Assembly: GCA_904377845.1 (NCBI GenBank)
Contig: CAJFGR010000003.1
Span: 1 to 64,000 of the forward strand
DNA: 64,000 nt
Reading direction: 5' to 3'
From: an uncultured Ruminococcus sp.
GTDB taxonomy: Bacteria; Bacillota; Clostridia; Lachnospirales; Lachnospiraceae
Shown here one piece after another: positions 44,732 through 52,987 of this stretch (positions are counted from its first letter, which is position 1; every line of letters begins with the position of its first letter). The notes beneath the pieces are model-generated. The model had not been told where the DNA came from and did not search any database. It saw only the letters and a list, made by a program, of their open reading frames with translations. Both the position numbers and the translations under genes were made by a program.

Positions 44732-44760
44732 TTGACGAATACAATGAACTTTGGTATAAT
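44732..44760 (+). promoter_or_regulatory. Sigma-A promoter of the tRNA-Cys gene
   Basis: TTGACG (44732-44737), 17-base spacer, TATAAT (44755-44760); close to consensus. Confidence 0.85.
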
Positions 44761-44793
44761 TTCCTGAGTGCAGGAATAAAATAAACAATATAT

Positions 44794-44865
44794 GGCGCAG
44801 TAGCCAAGTGGTAAGGCGTGGGTCTGCAACACCCTGATTCACCGGTTCAAATCCGGTCTGCGCCT
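44794..44865 (+). tRNA. tRNA-Cys (anticodon GCA)
   Basis: Full cloverleaf: acceptor GGCGCAG/CTGCGCC, D-arm GCCAAGTGGTAAGGC, anticodon loop CTGCAAC with GCA, T-arm ACCGG-TTCAAAT-CCGGT and discriminator base T. The 3' CCA is not encoded. It is alone, with its own promoter and terminator. Confidence 0.95.
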
Positions 44866-44873
44866 CTCGAAAA

Positions 44874-44909
44874 AGCCTGGGAGATTAATGTTTCCCGGGT
44901 TCTTTTTTT
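44874..44909 (+). terminator. Terminator of tRNA-Cys
   Basis: A 9-bp stem with two wobbles (44874-44882, 44893-44901), followed by seven T residues, the last of which overlap the palindromic repeat. Confidence 0.75.
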
Positions 44910-45030
44910 GTTTAAGCAGGAAATTTCGTTCCCTATTAAACAAAACGCTCCGCGGGATGCGCGCTCGCGCGAAGTGGATATTTGTCGCTAAAGCGACCGC
45001 GCTCGGCGCGACAGTTCCGCAAGCGGAACT
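44907..45030. repeat. Palindromic intergenic repeat, copy B (longer)
   Basis: It starts with an imperfect inverted repeat TTTGTTTAA.../...TATTAAACAAA (44907-44944), then CTCCGCGGGATGCGCGCTCGC, as in copy A, and continues with GTCGC/GCGAC and GTTCCGC/GCGGAAC hairpins and an alternating GCGC-rich stretch. It contains no gene. Both copies follow directly on the T-tract of a terminator. The rest of the gap to 45186 holds no supported feature. Confidence 0.55.
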
Positions 45031-45186
45031 CTTTATTCTTGTCCGGATTTATAAAAAACAGGATGAAAATAAGGTGGATGCAATTACTGCCTTATGAAAC
45101 GGTATCCTGCAGGGAAAGCGGATGACTCTGCGCCGGCTGTGTGTTAAAATAGTAACCATCTAAAATAATGAGAATGGAGGGAAACT

Positions 45187-45909
45187 ATGTTTGATCCGAA
45201 CAGTATTTTTCTATTTATCCTTGCAGGGCTGGTCATCGTTTTTGTGATTGCCCAGTCAGTCTTTTTCCTTGTCAGGGCGTGGCGCAGAGGCAGGACGCTG
45301 GGCATGGATATGAAGCAGATTAAGAAGACGATTCTTTCTACTGCGATCTTCACCTTTGCCCCGGCAGTGTCGATCCTGCTGGGAGTGATTACGCTTTCCA
45401 AATTTCTGGGGCTTCCGCTGCCGTGGCTGCGCTTAAGCGTAATTGGCGCCATTACCTATGAGCTGCCTGCGGCGACGACCACGGCGAATGCACTGGGCAT
45501 TACGGCTCTGTCCGAGACGATCACTGATCCTCAGGTCTACACGGCGATCGCATGGGTGATGACTCTGGGAATCTTCCCGGGACTGATCTGGGTTCCGCTT
45601 TTTATTCGGAAGATACAGGGCGGGCTGATGAAGATTAAGAACAAGGACAGCAAGTGGGGCGATATTTTGATGACCGCCCTTTTCCTCGGCATGATCTCCG
45701 CTTTTCTTGGGATGGTATTTGCGGATATCCGTTCGGGACTTGCGGGATGGATTCCGATTTTCGTCCTGCTGTTCTCCGCATTTGTCATGGGGATCTGCGG
45801 ACTTCTTGTTAAGAAATGCGGTATGAAATGGCTGGAAAACTATGCACTTCCCATCAGTATGCTGTGCGCTATGGCATTTGCTGTAGTGATTACGCCGCTG
45901 ATCGTATGA
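45187..45909 (+). CDS. DUF5058 family membrane protein
   Basis: 240 residues with about six hydrophobic helices (around 7-28, 47-70, 78-100, 115-138, 155-180, 185-205, 215-238). It matches the DUF5058 family of uncharacterised membrane proteins. It is followed after 22 bases by a second small membrane protein and then an M20 peptidase, so the pair may form a transporter for a peptide or amino-acid conjugate that the peptidase cleaves. That function is inference. GGAGGG precedes the ATG. Confidence 0.7.
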   Translation: MFDPNSIFLFILAGLVIVFVIAQSVFFLVRAWRRGRTLGMDMKQIKKTILSTAIFTFAPAVSILLGVITLSKFLGLPLPWLRLSVIGAITYELPAATTTANALGITALSETITDPQVYTAIAWVMTLGIFPGLIWVPLFIRKIQGGLMKIKNKDSKWGDILMTALFLGMISAFLGMVFADIRSGLAGWIPIFVLLFSAFVMGICGLLVKKCGMKWLENYALPISMLCAMAFAVVITPLIV

Positions 45910-45931
45910 GCTTGAAGGAGGTATGAGCGAA

Positions 45932-46624
45932 ATGAAAGAGAAAAATACAAAAACATCAAATCCTGCAGGCGGACGAAGCTACGAAGACATGACGCACCTG
46001 TACGGGAGAATCTGGATCTTGAGTGCGCTTGGCATGATTTTTGCCTATCCGATTGTGACCTGCATTTACTATGATGCGTGGCCGGGAATCGTTCCTGTAC
46101 TTAAAGGACTGATCGGCGTGGCGCCGATCTTCTGGACAGTTGGTCTCATTGAGGTGCTGACATTTGTGCCCATGCTGGGAACGGCAGGTTCTTATCTTGC
46201 ATTTGTTACAGGTAATTTGACCAATCTGAAAGTGCCGGCAGCATTGACGGCTATGGAAAATGCCCGGGTGAAGCCGGGAACGGAAGAAGGGGAAGTTATT
46301 TCCACGATTGCGGTGGCCACATCTTCTATTGTGACGACAGTGATCATCGCCATAGGAGTGGCTCTGCTTGTACCGCTGACTCCGATTCTGAATTCCCCGG
46401 CGCTTAAGCCGGCCTTCGACAATATTCTCCCGGCGCTGTTTGGAGGGCTTGCGGTCGTATATGTGAGCAAGAACTGGAAAATCTCCATTGCACCGCTTGT
46501 ATTTATGGTAGTGCTGTTCCTGTGTGTTCCGTCTCTGTCAGGCTCAGTGGGCGTGCTTGTTCCGGTAGGTGCGATCATTGCAATCGGGGCAGCGAGAATT
46601 CTGTATAATAAAGGAAAACTGTGA
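45932..46624 (+). CDS. Membrane protein of unknown function, partner of the DUF5058 protein
   Basis: 230 residues with about six hydrophobic helices (about 27-50, 55-75, 80-100, 130-155, 170-190, 200-220) and a conserved-looking loop GTAGSYLAFVTGNLTNLKVP. The AGGAGGT site is too near the ATG at 45923 and fits the ATG at 45932. I do not recognise a characterised family. Gene order and tight spacing suggest a two-subunit membrane complex with the preceding protein. Confidence 0.65.
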   Translation: MKEKNTKTSNPAGGRSYEDMTHLYGRIWILSALGMIFAYPIVTCIYYDAWPGIVPVLKGLIGVAPIFWTVGLIEVLTFVPMLGTAGSYLAFVTGNLTNLKVPAALTAMENARVKPGTEEGEVISTIAVATSSIVTTVIIAIGVALLVPLTPILNSPALKPAFDNILPALFGGLAVVYVSKNWKISIAPLVFMVVLFLCVPSLSGSVGVLVPVGAIIAIGAARILYNKGKL

Positions 46625-46640
46625 AAGGAGTTGTAAGAAC

Positions 46641-48077
46641 GTGATCGTATTATATATCTTACTTGCGGTTATTGCGTTTTTCCTTGCGGTGCTTCTGGTA
46701 CGTGCGGCAATGTTCCGGCCTTATGCGGAACTGAAGCCTTCGGAGGAGAAAGTGGAACTTGACGAGAAGAAGATCGTAAGTGATATGGTGGAAATGATCC
46801 GCTGCAAAACAGTCTCTTATAATGATGAAAGCCTGATTGACAAGTCAGAGTTCAAGAAGTTTCAGGATCTCCTTCCGAAGCTTTATCCGAAAGTGCATGA
46901 GACCTGCCCGCGCGAGTTCGCGGGAGTCAACGGAATGCTTTACCGCTGGAAGGGAAAAACTTCGGATGATCCGGTTGTACTGATGGCTCACTATGACGTG
47001 GTTCCAATCGAAGAATCCCTGTGGGACAAGCCGGCATTTGAAGGGATTGTAGAAGACGGGATGATCTGGGGACGCGGAACACTGGATACGAAAGGAACAT
47101 TCTGCGGCATTATGGAAGCGGCCGAGAAGCTGATCGGGGAAGGATTTGTGCCGGAGCATGATATCTATCTGGCGTTTTCCGGTCAGGAAGAGATTAACGG
47201 TTCGTCCTGTCCAGCGATTGTGGATCTGTTTGAAGCGCGGGGAATAAAGCCGGCTCTTGTGGTTGATGAGGGAGGCGCTGTTGTGGAAAACGCTTTCCCC
47301 GGAGTCCCGGGGGAATGCGCTCTGATCGGGATCGCGGAAAAAGGACTTACTAATATTGAATTTAAAGCAAAGAGCAGAGGCGGCCATGCCTCCATGCCGC
47401 CGGTGCACACGATTGTGGGTGAGCTGGCGCAGGCAGTCGTGGATGTAGAAAAGCATCCGTTCCCAAGGCAGCTTACCAGACCGGTGCGGGAGATGCTGGA
47501 TATCCTCGGACGGCATTCCGGATTTGGCTATAAAATACTCTTTGCAAATATGTGGTGCATGGAGCCGCTGTTCGATCTGGTATGCCGCGCTTCGGGCGGA
47601 GAGCTTAACGCCATGCTGCGGACAACCTGTGCCGTGACGAAGATGCAGGGAGGGAAGGCGTTTAATGTAATTCCGCCGGCTGCCTCCGTGGGAATGAACC
47701 TGCGTTTGATGGGAAAGGACACAGTGGAGTCTGCAAAAGCATATCTTGAGAAGACGATCAATAATCCGGATATTGAGGTGTCGGTCTTTGAGGGCAGGAA
47801 TCCGTCTGCAGAGTCGGATACAGACTGCGCGGAATATACGAGACTGTGTCAGGCGGTAAAAGATACGTGGACGGATGCGATTGTATCCCCCTATCTGATG
47901 ATGGCGTGCAGCGATTCATGGCATTACTGTCGGATCACGGACAGAGTCTACAAGTTTTCTGCAATGAAGCTTTCTAAAGAAGAACGTGGCATGATCCATG
48001 GGAATAATGAAAGAGTTCCGATCGAGACACTGGTCAGAACCGTGGAGTTTTATGTGCGTCTGATGAAAATGTGCTGA
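46641..48077 (+). CDS. M20 family metallopeptidase with N-terminal membrane anchor
   Basis: 478 residues. One transmembrane helix (1-23), then an M20/M25/M40 domain with zinc ligands and catalytic residues: MAHYDVVP, GRGTLDTKGT and GQEEINGS, and a dimerisation insert beginning SRGGHASMPP. It should hydrolyse a dipeptide or acyl amino acid. The start is GTG with AAAGGAG 10 bases upstream. Last gene of the DUF5058 operon; the next promoter (48089) begins right after its stop. Confidence 0.85.
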   Translation: MIVLYILLAVIAFFLAVLLVRAAMFRPYAELKPSEEKVELDEKKIVSDMVEMIRCKTVSYNDESLIDKSEFKKFQDLLPKLYPKVHETCPREFAGVNGMLYRWKGKTSDDPVVLMAHYDVVPIEESLWDKPAFEGIVEDGMIWGRGTLDTKGTFCGIMEAAEKLIGEGFVPEHDIYLAFSGQEEINGSSCPAIVDLFEARGIKPALVVDEGGAVVENAFPGVPGECALIGIAEKGLTNIEFKAKSRGGHASMPPVHTIVGELAQAVVDVEKHPFPRQLTRPVREMLDILGRHSGFGYKILFANMWCMEPLFDLVCRASGGELNAMLRTTCAVTKMQGGKAFNVIPPAASVGMNLRLMGKDTVESAKAYLEKTINNPDIEVSVFEGRNPSAESDTDCAEYTRLCQAVKDTWTDAIVSPYLMMACSDSWHYCRITDRVYKFSAMKLSKEERGMIHGNNERVPIETLVRTVEFYVRLMKMC

Positions 48078-48088
48078 TACTGCTGATG

Positions 48089-48130
48089 TTTAATTTTTTT
48101 AATGTTCCTTTAATCTTTTTCATATATAAT
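48089..48130 (+). promoter_or_regulatory. Direct-repeat operator and promoter of the second PepSY lipoprotein gene
   Basis: TTTAAT at 48089, 48098 and 48109 (the last as TTTAATC; 11 bases between the last two), then TATAAT at 48125-48130, 16 bases from the start of the last repeat. Spacing is identical to that at 43893-43925. Confidence 0.7.
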
Positions 48131-48160
48131 ATAGTCACACGCAGAAAGGAGGAACTGCCG

Positions 48161-48706
48161 ATGCGGAAAAAATACGTGGTAATTCTTACGGGAATTATAT
48201 TTTCATTTGTAATCCTGTCCGGATGCGGGATGAATCGTGACGTGCAGCGGACTCAGCAGCCGGATAACGGCAGCACACAGACAGAAGAAGAACTTCAGGC
48301 AGAGATTGACGCTCTTCAGCAGCAAATTGACGAGCTGAAAAACGGGCAGCAGGATGCAGGGAGCGCTGCGGCTGACGGAAATACAGCGGACAGCAGTCAG
48401 ACAACAGACAGCACACAGGCATCCGATAACAGTACGGATCAGACGGGAGACAGTACGAACAGATCCAACCACTCTTCCGGGAATTCCGCCGGTGCATCAA
48501 ATGTATCGATCACTCTGGAAGAAGCTCAGAATATTGCTCTTGAGAGGGTGCCGGGAGCGACAGTCCGGAATATTTCCATTGAACTAGAGCGGGATGACGG
48601 ATGGTACATCTACGAAGGTGATATTGAGTACGATGGGATGGAGTATGAATTTGAAATTGATGCAGATACAGGAAATATCCTGAAGTGGGAAGAAGAGAGA
48701 TGGTAA
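48161..48706 (+). CDS. PepSY domain lipoprotein (paralogue)
   Basis: 181 residues. Signal peptide with lipobox VILSGC, a short coiled-coil-like segment (EELQAEIDALQQQIDEL), a Ser/Thr/Asn/Gln-rich linker, then one PepSY domain (about 115-180) ending FEIDADTGNILKW, nearly the same as the second PepSY domain of the protein at 43987. AAAGGAGG precedes the ATG. The shared promoter design argues for shared control. Confidence 0.88.
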   Translation: MRKKYVVILTGIIFSFVILSGCGMNRDVQRTQQPDNGSTQTEEELQAEIDALQQQIDELKNGQQDAGSAAADGNTADSSQTTDSTQASDNSTDQTGDSTNRSNHSSGNSAGASNVSITLEEAQNIALERVPGATVRNISIELERDDGWYIYEGDIEYDGMEYEFEIDADTGNILKWEEERW

Positions 48707-48735
48707 TGCCTTTACAGGGCAGATGATTAGAAACG

Positions 48736-48774
48736 AAGATTTCAGCGCCGGTGTTTCGGGGCTGAAATCTTTTG
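48736..48774 (+). terminator. Terminator after the second PepSY gene
   Basis: Stem AAGATTTCAGC/GCTGAAATCTT (48736-48746, 48761-48771) followed by a short T run. Confidence 0.75.
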
Positions 48775-48803
48775 TTTACGCCGCGGTTTTCCGGTGTTAT
48801 ACT
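48775..48803 (+). promoter_or_regulatory. Sigma-A promoter of asnS
   Basis: TTTACG (48775-48780), 17-base spacer, TATACT (48798-48803), 33 bases before the start codon. The short leader leaves no room for a T-box. Confidence 0.75.
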
Positions 48804-48836
48804 AGTGTGTGAATATTGCGATAAGGAGTTTTTGAT

Positions 48837-50228
48837 ATGGAACTAACAACGATTCGGGAGTTATTTAAGAACAGGGACGAGTACCTTGATAAAAAGGTCA
48901 CGGTCGGCGGATGGGTACGCAGTCTCCGTGATTCCAAGACATTCGGATTTATCGTGGTAAACGACGGCTCTTATTTTCAGCCGCTTCAGGTCGTTTATCA
49001 TGATAAGATGGAGAATTTTGCCGAGATTTCAAAATTAAATGTAGGAGCGGCGATTATTGTGACCGGTACGCTGGTAGCGACTCCGCAGGCAAAGCAGCCG
49101 TTTGAGATCCAGGCGGATGAGGTGCAGGTTGAAGGTGCGTCCGCACCGGATTACCCGCTTCAGAAGAAGCGCCACAGCTTTGAGTATCTTAGAACTATCT
49201 CTCATCTTCGTCCGAGAACAAATACATTCCAGGCGGTATTCCGCGTGCGTTCGCTGGCGGCATATGCGATTCACAAATTCTTCCAGGAGAGAGGATTTGT
49301 GTATGTCCACACCCCGCTTATTACGGGCAGCGACTGCGAGGGAGCGGGCGAGATGTTCCGCGTGACTACTCTGGATATGGAGAACGTGCCGAAGAATGAG
49401 GACGGCACGGTAGATTATACGAAGGATTTCTTCGGAAAAGAGACAAGCCTTACCGTAAGCGGTCAGTTGAACGGCGAAACTTACGCCCAGGCTTTCCGCA
49501 GCATTTATACGTTCGGACCTACATTCCGGGCGGAGAATTCCAACACTACGCGCCATGCGGCGGAGTTCTGGATGATCGAGCCGGAGATTGCTTTTGCGGA
49601 TCTGGAGGATGACATGGATCTGGCGGAGGATATGCTTAAATATATCATCAACTATGTGCTGGAGAATGCGCCGGAGGAGATGAATTTCTTCAATTCATTT
49701 GTGGATAAGGGACTTCTGGAGAGACTTCACAATGTGGCGAATTCTGATTTTGCCCGTATTACCTACACAGAAGCGATCGGACTTCTTGAGAAGAACAATG
49801 ATAAGTTTGAATATAAAGTTTCATGGGGATGTGATCTTCAGACCGAACATGAGAGATACCTTACCGAGCAGATTTATAAGCGTCCGGTATTTGTGACAGA
49901 CTATCCGAAGGAGATCAAGGCATTCTATATGAAGCAGAACGATGACGGGAAGACTGTGGCAGCTGTAGACTGTCTTGTGCCGGGAATCGGTGAGATCATC
50001 GGAGGAAGCCAGAGAGAGGATGACTATGACAAACTTCTGAACCGGATGAAAGAGCTGGGGCTCAAGGAAGAGGACTACAGCTTCTATCTGGATCTGAGAA
50101 AATACGGTTCTACAAGACACGCGGGATTCGGTCTCGGATTCGAGAGATGCGTGATGTACCTGACAGGTATGTCAAACATCCGTGACGTGATCCCGTTCCC
50201 GAGAACAGTAAATAACTGTGAACTGTAA
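48837..50228 (+). CDS. asnS: Asparaginyl-tRNA synthetase
   Basis: 463 residues, class IIb synthetase. N-terminal OB-fold anticodon-binding domain (about 15-110), motif 2 region [21 protein letters not shown] and motif 3 [13 protein letters not shown]. The HAAEFWM wording and length indicate AsnRS rather than AspRS. GATAAGGAG precedes the ATG. Single gene with its own promoter and terminator. Confidence 0.95.
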   Translation: MELTTIRELFKNRDEYLDKKVTVGGWVRSLRDSKTFGFIVVNDGSYFQPLQVVYHDKMENFAEISKLNVGAAIIVTGTLVATPQAKQPFEIQADEVQVEGASAPDYPLQKKRHSFEYLRTISHLRPRTNTFQAVFRVRSLAAYAIHKFFQERGFVYVHTPLITGSDCEGAGEMFRVTTLDMENVPKNEDGTVDYTKDFFGKETSLTVSGQLNGETYAQAFRSIYTFGPTFRAENSNTTRHAAEFWMIEPEIAFADLEDDMDLAEDMLKYIINYVLENAPEEMNFFNSFVDKGLLERLHNVANSDFARITYTEAIGLLEKNNDKFEYKVSWGCDLQTEHERYLTEQIYKRPVFVTDYPKEIKAFYMKQNDDGKTVAAVDCLVPGIGEIIGGSQREDDYDKLLNRMKELGLKEEDYSFYLDLRKYGSTRHAGFGLGFERCVMYLTGMSNIRDVIPFPRTVNNCEL

Positions 50229-50281
50229 TTCGGGCGGAAAATCTGGAAGAGGACAGAGGATATTTCAGACAGGAAAAGGCG

Positions 50282-50325
50282 AGGGCGCAGTGTTATCGGC
50301 AGAGCAGCCGGTATGCGCCCTTTTC
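50282..50325 (+). terminator. Terminator of asnS
   Basis: Stem AGGGCGCA/TGCGCCCT (50282-50289, 50314-50321) with an inner GGC/GCC pair, then TTTTC. Confidence 0.7.
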
Positions 50326-50384
50326 ATTTTCCGGTCCGACGATATGGAAGAACAGCCGACAGAGAAGACGGGAGGAGAAGGAAA

Positions 50385-51437
50385 ATGAGATTTGTCCATA
50401 TTGCAGATGTTCATCTCGGAGCAAAGCCGGACGCAGGACCGCTGTACAGCAAAATGCGCCCCCGGGAATTATGGGAGTCATTTGAACAGGTGCTCCGTGT
50501 GTGTGAGGAAGAGAAGACGGATCTGCTGCTGATAGCGGGAGATCTGTTTCACCGTCAGCCTCTTGTCCGGGAATTGAAAGAGGCTGGCTATCTGTTTTCG
50601 GAACTGACGCATACGAAAGTAGTTCTCATCGCCGGAAATCACGATTATATCGGGAAGGATTCCAACTACCGGACGTTTTCGTGGAGCGATAATGTATATC
50701 CACTGTTCGGACGAAAGATGCAGTGCGCTGATTTTCCGGAACTTCAGACGGCAGTGTACGGACTGAGCTATCATGAAAGGGAGATAAGCCGTCCCCTGTA
50801 TGATGGGATCAGGGCGCCGGGAAGGCGTCGGCACGAGATTCTGCTGGCGCACGGCGGCGATGAGAAACATATTCCTTTCGACAGACGCCTGATGGAAAAA
50901 GCAGGTTTTGATTATGTGGCGCTGGGGCATATCCATAAGCCTCAGGTGCTGAAAGAAGATCAGATCATTTATTCCGGTGCATTGGAACCGGTGGATAAGA
51001 ACGATACGGGATGGCACGGGTACGTGAAAGGTGAGATTACAGATCAGGGAGTCCGGACACAGTGGATTCCGTGTGCGTCAAGGGAGTATATTCACCTTCA
51101 GATCCCGGTCAGCTGTCAGGACACAACAGGCAGCCTGAAGAAAAAGATATATGAACAGATAAGTGAATATGGAAATGAAAATATTTACAAAATTATATTA
51201 AACGGTAAAAGAGACCAGAATGTATCTCTGGATACGGAACGGATGACAGGAGATGAAAACATACAGGAGATACTGGATGAGACGAGCCCGGCTTATGATT
51301 TTGAGAAGCTTTATACCGAGAATGAAGATACGATTCTCGGGAGATATATCGGACGCTTTCGCGGATGCCGGGAGGGCAGTGTAGAGTACCGGGCTCTGTG
51401 CGAGGGTGTGGAGGCGCTGCTTAACTGCAGACAGTAA
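50385..51437 (+). CDS. SbcD/YhaO-type DNA repair metallophosphoesterase
   Basis: 350 residues. Calcineurin-like phosphoesterase domain with metal ligands in HIADVHLGAKP, IAGDLFHRQ, IAGNHDYIG, LAHGGDE and ALGHIHKPQ, as in the Mre11/SbcD family. It pairs with the SMC-like ATPase gene 10 bases downstream, as SbcD pairs with SbcC or YhaO with YhaN. The ATG at 50385 has GGAGAAGG upstream; the longer open frame has no ribosome site. Confidence 0.88.
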   Translation: MRFVHIADVHLGAKPDAGPLYSKMRPRELWESFEQVLRVCEEEKTDLLLIAGDLFHRQPLVRELKEAGYLFSELTHTKVVLIAGNHDYIGKDSNYRTFSWSDNVYPLFGRKMQCADFPELQTAVYGLSYHEREISRPLYDGIRAPGRRRHEILLAHGGDEKHIPFDRRLMEKAGFDYVALGHIHKPQVLKEDQIIYSGALEPVDKNDTGWHGYVKGEITDQGVRTQWIPCASREYIHLQIPVSCQDTTGSLKKKIYEQISEYGNENIYKIILNGKRDQNVSLDTERMTGDENIQEILDETSPAYDFEKLYTENEDTILGRYIGRFRGCREGSVEYRALCEGVEALLNCRQ

Positions 51438-51447
51438 GGGGATTGTC

Positions 51448-52947
51448 ATGGTAATAACAGAACTGTATATAAGGAATTTCGGGAAGCTTTCAGAGAAGCA
51501 CTTTTATCTGAAAGACGGCGTACAGGTTATAAGAGGAGACAATGAATTCGGCAAGACAACACTGCACGCTTTTATAAGAGCCATGCTGTTCGGCATGGAG
51601 AGAGGGCGCGGCCGTGCGGCGGCCCGAGATGCTTTCAGCCGCTATGAGCCGTGGGATAATCCGGGAATCTATGCCGGGGTCATGCGGTTTACGTGCGGCG
51701 GACGCAGCTTCAGACTGGAGAGAAATTTTGCGCGTCAGACAAAATATACATCGCTTATCTGTGAGGACGACGGGGAGGAGCTTTCTGTAGAACACGGTGA
51801 TCTGGAAATGCTGCTGGGCGGTATGACAGGGGAGCTTTTTGATAATACTGTATCCATCGGACAGCTGAAAGCGCAGCCGGGGCAGAAACTTGCCGACGCT
51901 CTGGCCAATTACGCGGCGAATTATTATACGACCGGCGGTGGCGAATATGACCTGAGCGGCGCCCTCCAATATCTGGATGATAAGCGGAGAGCAGCGCAGA
52001 GAGAACTCCGGGAGGAGGAGAAAACTTCAGAATCAGAGCGACAGAAACTCTGGCAGGAATGCTGCTGGCTCGAGGATGAACTGAATCGTCTGGAAAGGGA
52101 ATACAAGGAGAAAGAACATACAGGAAATGCAGGCGGAGATCCGCAGGGGCCTTCTGCCCGGAAAGGCACGGCTCTGTTCCGGGGCGGTATAGGGTTGACA
52201 GCTGCGGGACTTCTGGCAGCAGGGGCAGGCATCGCAGCTGCGGGAAATGGCGGACTGACTGCTATGATGCTGTGTATGGCCGCAGCTGTGGTTCTTGCTG
52301 CGGCGGGGATTGCGATGCTGAAAGCAGGCAGCAGAACGCGGAAGACCGGGGAAGAGGACAGCAGGAAACTGGAATGGGAGCTGGAGCACATCCGTTCCGA
52401 ACAGAGGGAAAAGAGAATCAGATATGAAAACGTCCGGGATCAGTATGAGGAATCCGGCAAAAATGAGCGGCAGATCCGGCTGGAAGAGAAGTGCCGGGCG
52501 CTGGAAATGGCGGCTTCGGAGCTCGGGAAAGCGGCGCAGGTGACCGGGGACAGTATGGAACGCCGGGTGAGCAGACGGGCGTCGGAGATACTTTCGGCTG
52601 TCACAGACGACAGATACCGTTCCCTTGAGACAGACGGACAGGGTGATATTACCGTGTGGGACGGCATAAGGAAGATCCCTGCCGGGCGGCTGAGCAGAGG
52701 AACAGTTGAGCAGATATACTTTTCGATCCGGATGGCGGCTTCGGAAATACTCTCGGAAGAGCCGGTACCGGTTATCCTTGACGATGTATTTGCATTTTAT
52801 GATGACAAACGGCTTGAATCTGTATTAAAATGGTTGAGCAGACAGGAAAAGCAGGTTATAATATTATCCTGTCACAGACGGGAAGGAGAGATACTGCAGT
52901 CTATACAGGGCGCTTCCCGGTCCGGAGACAGACCGGACGAAACTTGA
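51448..52947 (+). CDS. Short YhaN/Rad50-like ATPase with a transmembrane hairpin in its middle
   Basis: 499 residues. An N-terminal ABC-type half has Walker A GDNEFGKTT (about 29-37) and a Q-loop region; a coiled-coil begins near residue 185; residues ~247-290 form two hydrophobic helices (Gly/Ala/Leu-rich); a second coil follows (~300-375); the C-terminal half has the signature LSRGTVEQIYFSIRM and Walker B VILDDVFAF. SbcC and YhaN proteins normally have 900-1000 residues with long coils, and here the coil is cut short and replaced by the hydrophobic hairpin. AAGGGG lies six bases before the ATG. Confidence 0.85.
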   Translation: MVITELYIRNFGKLSEKHFYLKDGVQVIRGDNEFGKTTLHAFIRAMLFGMERGRGRAAARDAFSRYEPWDNPGIYAGVMRFTCGGRSFRLERNFARQTKYTSLICEDDGEELSVEHGDLEMLLGGMTGELFDNTVSIGQLKAQPGQKLADALANYAANYYTTGGGEYDLSGALQYLDDKRRAAQRELREEEKTSESERQKLWQECCWLEDELNRLEREYKEKEHTGNAGGDPQGPSARKGTALFRGGIGLTAAGLLAAGAGIAAAGNGGLTAMMLCMAAAVVLAAAGIAMLKAGSRTRKTGEEDSRKLEWELEHIRSEQREKRIRYENVRDQYEESGKNERQIRLEEKCRALEMAASELGKAAQVTGDSMERRVSRRASEILSAVTDDRYRSLETDGQGDITVWDGIRKIPAGRLSRGTVEQIYFSIRMAASEILSEEPVPVILDDVFAFYDDKRLESVLKWLSRQEKQVIILSCHRREGEILQSIQGASRSGDRPDET

Positions 52948-52987
52948 TTATTTTTACATGATATATTTAGGAAAGAAGAGTTTCAGG

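Noticed and set aside
48804-48836. T-box riboswitch before asnS
   Set aside because: The promoter is 33 bases from the start codon and the leader is too short; no T-box sequence was seen.
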